From Paulinella micropora (taxonomy: Eukaryota > Cercozoa > Imbricatea > Euglyphida), in contig BJOX01000001.1 in the NCBI GenBank assembly GCA_009731375.1, positions 447,716-496,373 on the forward strand: a stretch of DNA of 48,658 nt. Reading direction: 5' to 3'. The position numbers were made by a program, and so were the translations under genes. The notes beneath the pieces were generated by a model. The model ran no database searches. It was not told the origin of the DNA and saw only the letters and a program-made list of their open reading frames with translations. Each line of letters begins with the position of its first letter. Within the stretch, counting starts at the first letter, position 1. Shown one piece after another: positions 8,101 through 17,134 of the stretch.

Positions 8101-9155
8101 GACTTCATGTTAGTTATGGCATCGTAATGTCCTTCAGTCTTTAGAATGTAAAGGTTAGTCAGCCGTTCTCCGTTCGCATCAAGTAGTTCTGTTTTATAAA
8201 TGATTTTGTCAGGAAATTCAACAATAACCAGATTGTATTTAATGTGATTAGCAAATGTATTAATTTCTGGTATTCCACACACATCCTTAATGACTTTTGC
8301 TTCATCGTGTAAAGCCTCTGCCATTTCCTGCTGTATCTTTCTTTTTCCCATTAGTATTGTCTTGAATTTTGGATGTTTTTCAATTTTTGCTTTGACTACA
8401 ACGATTGCTCGTGCTAAGCATAAGTTATCGCTGTTTGTAATACAGATTACTCCTTTCTTTCTGTATATATCCAATTTGTTCAAAACCTGTAGCCTTGTCC
8501 CGCCCGTCGGCATTTTAACAGATTTCAACACAAATTTTAATTTATCAAAGTTTATTCCGTTCTCATCCATGTAAAGACTTTCGTTGCTTTGAAATATTGC
8601 TGACAATCTTTCTAAAACTTTTTCAACCGAGATTTGATTAACTTTGTGCAAGCCTGTTGATACTTTTCCATAGTAATCAACAAACTCAATACCTAGGCTA
8701 ACCTTATCTTCGGGTGCTTGTCGTTTTACAAAGTCGTTCAACACAATCTCAATAAATCTTATCACATCGCGCATCGTGAATGATCGGAAGTTGCCGTTAA
8801 TCCTTACCGCATATCGGCTTTCATTTATTCCTAGTTCGTGTTCCTTGCTGTCGTCCCTCATGATATCATAATTACCATACCGCAACAAGTCTCTGTAATT
8901 TTCTTTCATCTCTTTTTTCTCTTCAATCGTAGGTAAAGGTGGTGCTATTGGTATAGCATGGTGCTCAAAATACACCGCACCTCTTACTTGGTTCAAGTAG
9001 TTTTGGGCTGTCGGTGTATCAATTTTATACCCCCTTACCTTCGGTTTGATATATAGCACATCCCGACCCCTGACAGACTTGATTTCGTAATTTATCTTAT
9101 ATTCCCTTAATCTATCCAACCTGTAGACCTTGCCGTTATACGTGTGTGTCTCCAT
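5154..9155 (-). CDS. Protein-primed family B DNA polymerase (pPolB, viral)
   Basis: This is the 1333-residue replication polymerase. The 3'-5' exonuclease motifs are FFDFEAT (about residue 474), FIAHNARGYDCQF (about 523) and YCHSDVDILRKG (about 651). The polymerase motifs are DICSLYP (about 872), KLCLNSLWGKFG (about 1062) and YHDTDSVIY (about 1158), followed by KVKGF (about 1217). All catalytic Asp residues are present. A Cys/His-rich block (about 357-455) holds several C-x2-C and C-x2-H knuckles before the exonuclease. GCHWHGCDKCW (about 763) is a motif also seen in Polinton/adintovirus-type polymerases. Protein priming is inferred from the Polinton/virophage relationship. Length exceeds phage pPolBs because of the N-terminal extension. 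An AAAAATTGA box lies just upstream. Confidence 0.93.
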   Translation of the reverse strand: METHTYNGKVYRLDRLREYKINYEIKSVRGRDVLYIKPKVRGYKIDTPTAQNYLNQVRGAVYFEHHAIPIAPPLPTIEEKKEMKENYRDLLRYGNYDIMRDDSKEHELGINESRYAVRINGNFRSFTMRDVIRFIEIVLNDFVKRQAPEDKVSLGIEFVDYYGKVSTGLHKVNQISVEKVLERLSAIFQSNESLYMDENGINFDKLKFVLKSVKMPTGGTRLQVLNKLDIYRKKGVICITNSDNLCLARAIVVVKAKIEKHPKFKTILMGKRKIQQEMAEALHDEAKVIKDVCGIPEINTFANHIKYNLVIVEFPDKIIYKTELLDANGERLTNLYILKTEGHYDAITNMKSMIGKKNFCELCLRGYMERHACEAKCSICETNGCKGINDKSQWKECEKCNRKFPNTECFNNHRTTNCDVKAKCKSCGLNYRKKDEHKCGYAKCRNCKLVKPLEHQCEIVQKEILPPSEQYIFFDFEATQDTGEHIVNHAESQYYDAKEPPIIHKNIQDFCNWAFDTKHSGFTFIAHNARGYDCQFILKWLVDNGQTPFVIYEGGKIMMMTLKKYRFIDSLSFLTMPLSDFPKTFGLTELKKGFFPHFFNTAKNRNYVGVMPHKKHYGYDTMRGDKRKEFLEWYDEQVKAHNHFDMAKEIGEYCHSDVDILRKGCIDFRNQFLEFGIDPFQYTTIASCVMALYRAKFMPENSIAILKAEKQNRMTSRACVEWLAYRSRLDKTDIKHAFNGGEKMFQLGQSRVYVDGWDEKNKTAYEFYGCHWHGCDKCWNSNALNVKKNKTMGELYKETMRREKQLNEQAKVISVWECEWSLMKTSERLAEDTNERITEQEGLNPREAMFGGRVNALKLYWKSRHDNEYAKYIDICSLYPTVMYYDLYPSGHHIIIRPNNDYERNEMKNKIINREYFGVAKVKMLPPRGLLHPVLPKADRGKMMYYLCDKCGMTEQHGECKHTDKERAITGTWATPEIYKALEKGYKLIKVYEVWHWKEQSSSLFKEYIKTFLKVKQESSGYPAGCNTEAEKQNYINSMEVKMGVKMDESKIFKNEGRRAVAKLCLNSLWGKFGQKQNKTQNKMIKDKDTLYKLLNDKSVDNININIINDQIVEASYDLKQDAVSDPIKTNIVVALFTTCHARMRLYNMMDRLGNRILYHDTDSVIYTTNKEINEADVETGDLLGDWTDELKGAKIKTFVGGGPKCYGYLLDNGKASMKVKGFSMNYETKKALNLPNMLSVISCGLGITNTELFENGKNELDELLETDEELRIAKRIEKSGKVVIIENNKITRDKQKKKITSEYLEKIFSFTYTKRQVIGIVENAIETRPFGF

Positions 9156-9176
9156 ATTTGATAATATATCAGTGTG

Positions 9177-9185
9177 TCAATTTTT
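9177..9185 (-). promoter_or_regulatory. AAAAATTGA early-promoter-like box before the polymerase
   Basis: On the minus strand AAAAATTGA lies about 22 bases upstream of the polymerase ATG, at the end of a 9-A run. AAAATTGA is the established early promoter of mimivirus and AAAAATTGA of Cafeteria roenbergensis virus. Finding it before a replication gene, and not before the capsid genes, fits an early role. One site cannot exclude chance in this AT-rich DNA. Confidence 0.4.
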
Positions 9186-9240
9186 TTTTCTAAATTAAAT
9201 ATTAAATAGAAATTTTTTATATTTATAAATTTTCAATCAT

Positions 9241-9894
9241 TTAAATAGAAATTAAAATTTTTTCATTTTTTGAAATATGTCTTTTGGAGTTATTGTGTGT
9301 AATAAGTGCTGATTGAGATACACCTATAAAATTACATAACTCACAATAATATTTTTTACTCTCTCTTATTTTATCAAACCTCTCCTTTTGCTTACAATTT
9401 AAAATGTTTTTGTTTATTGCCCAGTATTGCTTTTGATACTCTCTAACTTTCTTACTTTCTTTTTCATAATATTGTTTATGATATTGCTTGTGGTATTGTT
9501 TTTGATATTCAATTCGTTTCCTTTCGTTCTCATCTTTAAATTCTCGTTCATCAAATTTATGACGTTCTCTTGTTCCATCAGTAATATTAGGGCCAATAGC
9601 ATTATTTAAATTTAATGTAGGTTTCAATTCATCTATATATTTCTGTTCAACCGCCCTTTGTTTATCAATGTTGTAATTTTCAATTACTTCCTCGTGAATT
9701 AAAACACACTTAAAATTTTGAAGTCCTTTATTCTTCATATGATTGTATAACTTTCTATTAATTCCTTTCTTGCAGAGTAATTTATGATGACTGAACCTGC
9801 TTGATAATATTTTTTGAATTGTGCTTCCAATGTAATATTCCTTGTCGGTTTGGTCTTCAGCATTAAAGATTTTGTAAATTTTCAAGGTTGTCAT
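9241..9894 (-). CDS. GIY-YIG endonuclease with C2H2 zinc finger (viral)
   Basis: A 217-residue protein. The N-terminus has YKIFN...EYYIGST, the paired Tyr-x-Ile and Tyr-Ile-Gly of the GIY-YIG nuclease core. Downstream come SRFSHHK (Arg and His) and a Glu-containing segment (AVEQKYIDELKPTLN) with the Glu and Asn typical of the active site. The middle (about 110-170) is a Gln/Lys/Tyr-rich basic stretch with KQYHKQYHKQYY repeats. The C-terminus carries YYCELCNFIGVSQSALITHN and then NSKRH, a C2H2 finger. Such nucleases are frequent in giant viruses, virophages and Polinton-like viruses, as homing or genome-processing enzymes. It is the last viral gene before the junction with repeat-rich DNA. Confidence 0.85.
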   Translation of the reverse strand: MTTLKIYKIFNAEDQTDKEYYIGSTIQKILSSRFSHHKLLCKKGINRKLYNHMKNKGLQNFKCVLIHEEVIENYNIDKQRAVEQKYIDELKPTLNLNNAIGPNITDGTRERHKFDEREFKDENERKRIEYQKQYHKQYHKQYYEKESKKVREYQKQYWAINKNILNCKQKERFDKIRESKKYYCELCNFIGVSQSALITHNNSKRHISKNEKILISI

Positions 9895-10242
9895 TTCTCT
9901 CTATATATAATACAAATATTTTATTTCTTTAAAATAATTAAATTTTTTAAAAACGATGTTTGAAAACGACAAGCGTAGCGGTCGGCTTTCAAATATCAAT
10001 AGGTAGCCGTTTTTCTTTCTTTTGTCTTTCTGTATTTGTTATAAATAGGTAGCCTCAAAACACAATAACGGCTCTTAGTGTGGTTTCTGTAGAGAAACTG
10101 CACTGAAGATCCGTGCCGAAGTGGCCCCCTATACTACTGACAAGGATAACATCCAGTCGACGTCTGAGTACAGTTTCAATAATTATCTATTTTATTTGTT
10201 TCATTCTCTCTCAATCTCTTCTTCTCTTTAATGAAAGCGAAA
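9895..10242. other. Right flank of the viral block: hairpin and short direct repeat
   Basis: No gene is seen. A 35-base imperfect hairpin lies at 9959-9993 (TTTGAAA ... TTTCAAA with inner GAC/GTC). The sequence AATAGGTAGCC occurs at 9998-10008 and again at 10044-10054. Composition changes from very AT-rich to mixed after about 10060, so the virus/host boundary probably lies near 9.95-10.1 kb. No inverted copy is available in the window to prove a terminal repeat. Confidence 0.35.
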
Positions 10243-10869
<627 letters not shown>

Positions 10870-10889
10870 ACGCGGAAAATGAAGATATT

Positions 10890-11444
10890 GATTTTAAATT
10901 AATATTAATATTGATCAAAAATCAATATTAATATTGACTAGTGAAAATATTGATTTTATATAGCAGATTTTGCTGCTGGGCCTGCAGTGTAACTTTAAAA
11001 AACTCACCTAGTGGCACCGGATATATATTTATACCTTAAATTCAGCTTTCAATATTTTTTAATTTAAACAAAAAAATCAATATTGTTTTTCGGAAAAAAT
11101 CAATATTTTTCGATAGATATTGATTGCTCCTTGTTTCAATACTTCTCACTAGACCATGCATCAGTCAGTTCTAAGTCCCAGCAATATTTTTAAAAAGTTG
11201 AAATATTACATTTTTGCAATATTAATATTGCATCAATTTCAATCTTTTAAATATAAATATTGATTCTATGCAATATTAATATTGCTTTTTTTTAATATTA
11301 ATATTGCGTTGATGTCAATATTAATAATATTGCTTTTTAGCAATATTAATATTGCATCAATTTCAATATTTTCAATATTAATATTGCTTTTTGGCAATAT
11401 TATTATTGCTTTCTTTCAATATTAATATTACATACATTTTAATA
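10890..11444. repeat. Palindrome array 1 (CAATATTAATATTG units)
   Basis: More than ten copies of CAATATTAATATTG or close variants are separated by short AT-rich spacers such as CATCAATTT and CTTTTTAG. The palindrome is fully self-complementary and its centre is TTAA. The first 300 bases are more degenerate than the last 200. The array stops exactly where PB1's TTAA-CCC end begins. Confidence 0.85.
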
Positions 11445-11614
11445 TTAACCCTTAACCGGTTTGCCACTTTTGGGATCTAAAGCCACGTTTGGGGATCCGA
11501 CCCAATTTCAAGTTTTTTAATCCCTATTTGTGGTTTTTGACAGTTATATTATTAAATTCAATTGAATTAAACCCGGTGGAAGCTAATTGTGTAAAAAAAC
11601 CTTGACAATCACTG
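11445..11614. repeat. PB1 left terminus and 3' flank of its transposase
   Basis: TTAA is followed by CCCTTAACCGGTTTGCC, then two imperfect direct copies of a 16-base motif (GCCACTTTTGGGATC and GCCACGTTTGGGGATC) separated by 3-4 bases. The remaining bases up to 11614 show no gene and would be the 3' untranslated part of the transposase transcript. Confidence 0.55.
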
Positions 11615-13480
11615 TCACAACGGCTGCATCTTACATTTCCCAGATGGAACGAAATGATTGACTGTGTGCCACGGAAAACATTCTCCAGTTCGGCAAAAAA
11701 GATAGCGACAATCGCTGCAATAAGCACTGGTACGCTTGCGGATTCCATTACTAGCACACACCGCACAACAAACCGAGTTCTGCTTACCCGCGCCGCGCTT
11801 ACCATCACTCGCCTCGTTTGTAAGACTTACCAAATGGCCAGGGCATATCACACGCTTGCCCCTCGCTGCGCTCCTAGAACCTCCAAAAAGCCCCGCATAA
11901 GACACCAAACCCTCAATAAGTTCCTTGAGCATGTCTTTGCGTGTTTTTTCTTCATGAAACTGTTTGTAGATGATAGTTGTGTTTGTAACCGCAACATCTA
12001 ACAAACCCGCAAATAACTTGAACCAAGGCTTGTTGAATCTTACCGCCTTCTCAACTCCGTAACGAAGTCGTAACTGATCGCCTGTATCAACGCCGCCCAT
12101 GTGCTGAGTGTATGTCTTGCAAATTTCAAAACAATTCACTGGAACCGTAGCTCCACCCCCCCCATGCAGCCTCCTTTCGACGTGGCTCATGGTACCCCCC
12201 AACACAGTTGACAAAAAATAAACCACCTGGGTGTCTTTCCAAGCAACAGCATGCATAGTGACTCCGTTATGACTCCAAGTGGCCATTGCGGACGTGCCCC
12301 GGTCACTATTCTTCTTGACTTCGTCCAGTAGCTCCTTTGCCGCCCTCAGCCTGGGTTTGACAACAGTGCCAATGCAGTTGATGCCCCTCTTTAGGACACA
12401 GTCAAAAAACAACTGCAGCCCTGTGTAAAACCTATCTAAAGCGATGATCCTGCCGCTTTGGTCGATGCCGGCTAGGTCTAAAAGCTTCATAACAACTGCA
12501 TACGTCATTCCGTGCCCAGAATCGTCCTGCACCGTTCCCTCACCCTCATAACAAAGCAGCGTATAAAAATAGCCTGTTACTGAACAGCACAGAGCAAACA
12601 GTTTGAATCCCCATTTGATGGGTTTTTTCGGTAAGTATTGCCTGAGGTAGGTACGCCCTTTAAAAGGGATCATTCCCTCGTCGATTGACACCCACTGACC
12701 CAATTCCCACAGCCTAGGAAAATTTTCTTGTATAATCTCAATAAAGACTCGAACATTGAAAAGTTTGTCATACTGAGGGGAGTCACGAGGAGCTGCCAGA
12801 CGGGGGTCAGTGAGATGAAAATAACGTTTGATATTCTGATACCTCACGTACCCCATGATGCTTGCAAGGTCTGGCCACTGCCAGAAGTCTGACACAGCGC
12901 CAATCCAATAATCTGTTTCAGCAGGCAACCCCATCACCCCCATCATTATAAGGATCGCCAAAAATGAAAGTATGTCAGATAGTGTCACGGGTACCCAAGG
13001 CCGCTGACGCTCTGAGGGGTTGAGATTACGTTTCCAGGTTGCATACTTGTTGGTGTTTCTTGTGACATTCTGCCAGAATTGCGTGGGTAAGAACATAAAG
13101 AAAATATCCACCATACTGAGGAGGTCGGGGGAACGCACAGAAAGTGATGCCCTGGACTGCCCTTCGAATGCCGGCAGCACACGAGGAGGTGCAACACCCA
13201 CCTTCCATTCTTTAACATCTTTGAACTCACTACCAGGTAGGCTATCGCCTTCGTCAATCTCTAGTGCTGGATCCTCCTCCTCGTCTTCACCAGACCCCTC
13301 ATCTTCTTCGACATCATCGTCACTGACAAGTGAGTCGCTGGGATGAGGGGCTCGTTTGTTGTCCATATCTCCTTCTTTTTGATCCTCTTCATCGATTGAA
13401 CTACCCGACTCATCCCCCGACTCTGGCGGTCTGTTGGAAAACAGTACAGTAAGGAATACTGACAGCCAACGCCGATGCAT
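11615..13480 (-). CDS. PB1 piggyBac transposase, acidic region plus DDE domain
   Basis: The 621-codon frame encodes the DDE_Tnp_1_7 catalytic domain of piggyBac transposases. The Asp motifs are SIDEGMIPFKGR, IIALDRFYTGLQLF and MGGVDTGDQLRLRYG followed by a Trp/Phe-rich ...NKPWFKLFAGLLDVAVTN, so the core Asp residues are present and the enzyme may be active. Residues about 15-85 are strongly acidic. The C-terminus is a Cys-rich zinc ribbon/RING-like module (CCAVCASNG ... YCSDCRYLFCRTGECF) as in piggyBac targeting domains. The first 20 codons are probably intronic: CCAACAG before the acidic stretch looks like a 3' splice site, joining to the exon at 13694-14007. The product would cut and paste at TTAA. 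Confidence 0.88.
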   Translation of the reverse strand: MHRRWLSVFLTVLFSNRPPESGDESGSSIDEEDQKEGDMDNKRAPHPSDSLVSDDDVEEDEGSGEDEEEDPALEIDEGDSLPGSEFKDVKEWKVGVAPPRVLPAFEGQSRASLSVRSPDLLSMVDIFFMFLPTQFWQNVTRNTNKYATWKRNLNPSERQRPWVPVTLSDILSFLAILIMMGVMGLPAETDYWIGAVSDFWQWPDLASIMGYVRYQNIKRYFHLTDPRLAAPRDSPQYDKLFNVRVFIEIIQENFPRLWELGQWVSIDEGMIPFKGRTYLRQYLPKKPIKWGFKLFALCCSVTGYFYTLLCYEGEGTVQDDSGHGMTYAVVMKLLDLAGIDQSGRIIALDRFYTGLQLFFDCVLKRGINCIGTVVKPRLRAAKELLDEVKKNSDRGTSAMATWSHNGVTMHAVAWKDTQVVYFLSTVLGGTMSHVERRLHGGGGATVPVNCFEICKTYTQHMGGVDTGDQLRLRYGVEKAVRFNKPWFKLFAGLLDVAVTNTTIIYKQFHEEKTRKDMLKELIEGLVSYAGLFGGSRSAARGKRVICPGHLVSLTNEASDGKRGAGKQNSVCCAVCASNGIRKRTSAYCSDCRYLFCRTGECFPWHTVNHFVPSGKCKMQPL

Positions 13481-13600
13481 GTATGGAAGTACAGAAATCT
13501 ACTATACTTCCAGCATCGTCCTTGGCCGACAACAAAACAGAAGCAAATTGCACAAAATAGCTGAAACCAGGTAGGGATAGGTACACATAGTCATCGTCAT

Positions 13601-13632
13601 CAGGGTCGCTGGGTATCAAGCCGTCCTCACTG
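13601..13632 (-). other. Possible small acidic exon of PB1
   Basis: On the minus strand TGTTTGCAG precedes a short open stretch encoding an Asp-rich peptide (EDGLIPSDPDDDDY), followed by GTGTAC, a possible 5' splice site. It would link the N-terminal domain exon to the catalytic exon through two short introns. This is inferred only from splice-like borders and acidic content. Confidence 0.3.
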
Positions 13633-13693
13633 CAAACACGCAGAGAAACCATTCGACATCACAAGAAAAATTCGAGGTTCAAGAAAAACAAGT

Positions 13694-14007
13694 CTACCCA
13701 GCATTTATTGCATTTTTGGCATCTCCGTCGATTTCCTGGCCTTGCCCAAGTATGCCGTTATCGGCAGAGCCACTCCCTTCAATTCTGTATTTGATAATCT
13801 CCGAAGCAATCATCATGGAATCGTCTTCATCCTCCGCATCCCACTTCATCCAAAACTTGTCTTTTGTACGACCATACTGTCGAGAAACAGTACCCTCAAT
13901 CTCCCTCGTCTTCCAGTCATCAGGCCATTTTTGTTTGGCATAAGCCTCACCAAATTCCCTGACCGGAAGACGCACACTGACTGTGAGAAGCTCTTGGTGC
14001 GCAGACA
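13694..14007 (-). CDS. PB1 transposase N-terminal exon with Tudor-like shared domain
   Basis: The start chosen is the ATG at 14007 (MSAHQELLTVSVRLPVREFG); an upstream ATG would translate a poly-A tract into poly-Phe. The exon encodes VRLPVREFGEAYAKQKWPDD with a following Trp, then a G-T-V turn, FWMKWDAEDEDD and SEIIKYRI. The same pattern opens PB2's transposase and lies between integrase and reverse transcriptase in the three Copia elements. The spacing of aromatic/Gly positions and the 'F-x-V/K-W/F-D' strand suggest a small SH3/Tudor/chromo-like barrel; that fold is inference. It stops at TAG just past GCTGGG, where GTAGAC could be a 5' splice site. Confidence 0.6.
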
Positions 14008-14189
14008 TGATGTTGAAAAAAAAAAAAAAGGTCCCCGCCACGTAAAAAAAGGCAACGAAAATTCGTGAAAAAAGTGGTTGGTGCCTGGTTTCAGTTTCAT
14101 ATTTAAGTCACTTCTAGAAAAGCTATGACATTCTGGTTTTCACAGATAGCTTCCCCAACACGTAAATATTAAATTTGCAGCGTAGTACA

Positions 14190-14439
14190 GCTTGAATATT
14201 AATATTGATTTTTGCAATAATAATATTGCATGCATTTCAATATTAATATTGCTTTTTGGCAATATTAATACTGCACACATATCCATATTAATATTGCTTT
14301 TTTGCAATATTAATATTGCATACATTTCAATACTAATATTGCTTTTTGGCAATGATAATATTGCATACAATTCAATATTAATATTGCTTTTTGGCAATAT
14401 TCATATTGCATACATTTCAATATTAATATTCCTTTATTG
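14190..14439. repeat. Palindrome array 2 (CAATATTAATATTG units)
   Basis: About eleven palindrome copies in alternating spacers, mainly CATACATTT and CTTTTTGG, giving a period near 22 bases (44 for the double unit). It separates the divergently transcribed PB1 and PB2 transposases, so it could also house their promoters. Confidence 0.85.
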
Positions 14440-14461
14440 CAATATTGTCTATGTGCCCGGC

Positions 14462-14497
14462 GTTGCCATGTGGCAACATTTGTTGCCATGTGGCAAC
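14462..14497. repeat. Two GTTGCCATGTGGCAAC palindromes at PB2 left end
   Basis: Two identical 16-base palindromes are spaced by 4 bases (14462-14477 and 14482-14497). Related copies occur near the other end, so these are probably subterminal transposase-binding sites. Confidence 0.7.
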
Positions 14498-14719
14498 AAT
14501 TTTTCAGTACTAATTTTTAAAAAATTCTCACGACTAAACAGTGGCTGTTTTCATTAATAAAACGCTAGAAAACTGTTGGAAAAGTCCCTAACAAGCGCGT
14601 CGTAAAATTTCTCGACAAAACCTTTAGTTGAAGTTATTTTTTTTTCTATTGAAGGGTGACCCCTCCCAGTGCACTTTTTCCACGTAAATTCACCACATAA
14701 CGATTTTTTTTTGGAAAAG

Positions 14720-15270
14720 ATGGAGGTGGGAGACACCCTTTCAGTCCCTGTTGTGCGCTTGGGGAGGGCTTGGGCAAAAAAGAAATTTGGCGATCCCACC
14801 TTTAAGGACATTGTGGCTTTGGGGGTGTTGACAGAAAAAGAAACAAAAAACCAAAAAGCTTTAACCACGCTGCGTTTTGATGGCAAGGATTATTACTTCT
14901 TCACGAAGCATTTGAAGCCAGAGCCTGGGCAGGCAGGGTCGAGTTTGAAGTTCATGAATGCAGAGGAGAAAGAGGTGGAGATGGAGGTTTCGGAGGATGA
15001 AGAAGAAGAACAGGAGGAACAGGAGGAGGAACAAAAACAGCAACAGAATCTGGATGAGGCGGGTGAGGAAAAAGAGGAGGAGGAGGAGGGAGGTGAGGAT
15101 GAGGCTGTTCCCTTTCTTAACCCCAGCCCCTATACAGCCCAGCAAGTGGAGGAGGAGAAACAAAATGTGTTGGGGAAGGGCTTTGACTGGAAAGTGGGTC
15201 CCCAGGCAGTGGACTGGGGAGCAGATCGTCCCCGCCACAAAACAAAGTCTACGATGGAAGAGAAGTTTGA
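14720..15270 (+). CDS. PB2 transposase N-terminal exon with Tudor-like shared domain
   Basis: The start at 14720 (MEVGDTLSVPVVRLGRAWAK) mirrors the PB1 start; a longer frame from 14669 is possible. Residues about 8-70 carry the shared domain: V-P-V-V-R-L-G-R-A-W-A-K-K-K-F-G, a G-V turn, and TTLRFDGKDYYFFTKHLKPE. A strongly acidic Glu-rich stretch follows (about 85-150), then VGPQAVDWGADRP before the frame runs into T-rich, Phe/Leu-rich sequence that looks intronic. The layout (domain, acidic spacer, DDE domain) equals PB1's. The exact 3' end of the exon is not fixed; 15270 is an estimate. Confidence 0.6.
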
Positions 15271-15549
15271 CATCTCCCCCCTCGCGTCCCCCCTCCTCTT
15301 TCTTTGCCATTTCGTTTTGTTTTTCTTATTCCAGTTTGCATCCATACCACATACACTTTTTTTACATGTGTCTGGTTTTTTTTTTGAATATTGTTATGTC
15401 GTTGCAGAGAAATAATGTAATGAAAATTAATTTCAACTCCCTTTGTTTTGTTTGTTTTTTTTTGTCATCATGGTGTCCGCTTTCGTGCAAAATTTTGCGT
15501 GATTGCCAAAAAAATTTTATTTTATTTTTTTGTTTTTCCGGTTTGTAGA
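15271..15549 (+). other. Probable intron in the PB2 transposase gene
   Basis: This T-rich stretch with many poly-T runs interrupts the coding pattern. It ends CCGGTTTGTAG (15539-15549), a good pyrimidine-tract 3' splice site, immediately before the frame that resumes piggyBac similarity. The 5' splice site could not be chosen with confidence. Confidence 0.45.
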
Positions 15550-17134
15550 CACTTTCTTCATTTTTTCCCCATGTCGGCTTTAACATCCATCCTTCAGCTC
15601 ACCAACCAGGAGCTTGCAAAACAACAAAGTAATAGTTTAGCAAAAGCATTGTCCACTGAGGAGTTCTGGCTTTTTTTGGGGCTGCTGGTACGCATTTCCA
15701 TTGCAGACAGGGGTCGAAGAAGGTCGCACTGGGCCCCCAAGGAGGGTGAGGGGACGGATGGCTTGCCAGGAGATGGTTTTGGTGAGTATATGGCGCTGAA
15801 TCGCTTCGACACCATTTTGAAATGTCTACGTACTGGCCCCCCTGCAACTGATGATGATCCTTTTTTGCCAATTCGAGCATTCGCTGAAGCTGTTGACGCC
15901 AAGGCAAGGGCTGCAATCGTTCCTGGGGGGGTAATTACTATCGATGAGAGCATGGGTCAATATACAGGGGAAGGTATGCCTGGCCAAATGTGTGTCCCCC
16001 GTAAGCCAATCCCTGTTGGAAGGGAATATCATACAGCGTGCGATGTCGAAACGGGGGTCTGTATCGCCATGGAAATAGTGGAGGGTAAGGACAGAGATAA
16101 ACACAAGGAGTTCGCCAAAGAGTTTGGAGTCACGACGGCCACTACCCTTCGTTTATCCAAGCCGTGGTGGGGAACAGGTCGCATTTTCATCGGCGATTCT
16201 TGGTTCGCTTCTTGCAAAACAGCAGTCGAGATGAAGAAAAGGGGGGTCGATTTTGTTGGAATGGTGAAGACTGCTCATGTGGGCTTTCCTGTGCGGCTTC
16301 TACACAGTAGAAGGGGGGGGGGGGGGGGGCGATTTAGCTTCTGCAACATGCGAAAAGGAGGGGGTGAAGCTATTGGCAGTCAACCAAAACGACCACAACC
16401 AGCAGCAAATTATTGCTACCTGCTCCACTACCTTGCCTGGAAAGCCTCGTAATGCTCGTTTTAGTCAGTCTGTGCCCCGTGTCCCCAGGTGCGAGGCTGT
16501 GGCCCTTTATTATTCTGCTTTTAATGCGGTTGATATGTTTAATTCCGCACGCCACGGGTCAAACTCTCTCAATTTGTCTTTTATTTTGAATGACTGGAAG
16601 AAGGTCGATTTTATGATTTTGATGGACTTCATTATCACCAACGCTTACAAACATTATTGTTTTTTTAGCCAGTCGTCCTTGGCCAACCTCAACATGACGA
16701 AGGGCGACAACAGGCCGGGGTATTTCAAATCTGTGCTTGCTGCAGCCCTCCTCAGGCAAGGTGCACCCCCTGATTCCCAACCCCCCAATGCCCTCGCTTC
16801 TGACCCCCATGCCCCTGCCCAACCTATCATCCCAAAATGCATGGAACTTCGTAGGTACCCCCTAGTAATCATGTCGGACAAAGCAAAAAAGAAACAGGAG
16901 GCAGGTAGAGCATATAATGATATCATAGAGAGGCCCAAAAGGCGTAGGTGTCGTGTTTGTTTGTATGCCTCTTCTGTCAGCAAGTCGTCTTACACGAGCT
17001 ATTACTGTGGCACCTGTGGCCCCGACATGCCCCTGTGTAGCGGTGAAGGCAGAACGTGTCATGCCTGGCATAAACAAAACTGCAAACCAGCAAAAAAAAA
17101 AGCAGCGGACTTGATTTTCGATGCCTTGAAGTAG
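15550..17134 (+). pseudogene. PB2 piggyBac transposase catalytic part, frameshifted
   Basis: The catalytic domain is split over two frames that overlap at a run of 17 G (16313-16329). The first frame (to 16452) holds VITIDESMGQYTGEG and IFIGDSWFASCKTA, the first two Asp motifs. The second (from 16277 to 17134) holds FNAVDMFNSARHG, where the second Asp of the final pair is Asn, then ILNDWKKVDFMILMDFIITN. The C-terminus is a Cys/His-rich module (CRVCLYASS ... YYCGTCG ... CHAWHKQNC). The frameshift may be real slippage in poly-G or a base-calling error. It is clearly diverged from PB1, so the two are different families rather than copies. Confidence 0.8.

Larger units (their letters stand above)
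11445..14165 (-). mobile_element. PB1: piggyBac-type DNA transposon
   Basis: The element carries a minus-strand piggyBac transposase. Its left edge is TTAA (11445-11448) followed by CCCTTAACCGG; TTAA target followed by CCC is the classic piggyBac terminus. The TTAA lies in a unit of palindrome array 1 (AATATTAA then CCC). Just inside are two copies of GCCACKTTTGGGGATC-like sequence (11463-11496), likely transposase-binding subterminal repeats. I could not find the matching right terminal repeat; the right limit is set only by the start of the next array and is approximate. Confidence 0.6.

Noticed and set aside
14861-15345. Minus-strand Leu/Phe-rich frames (possible membrane proteins) opposite PB2's acidic spacer
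   Set aside because: They are the antisense of Glu codons (GAA/GAG read as TTC/CTC).
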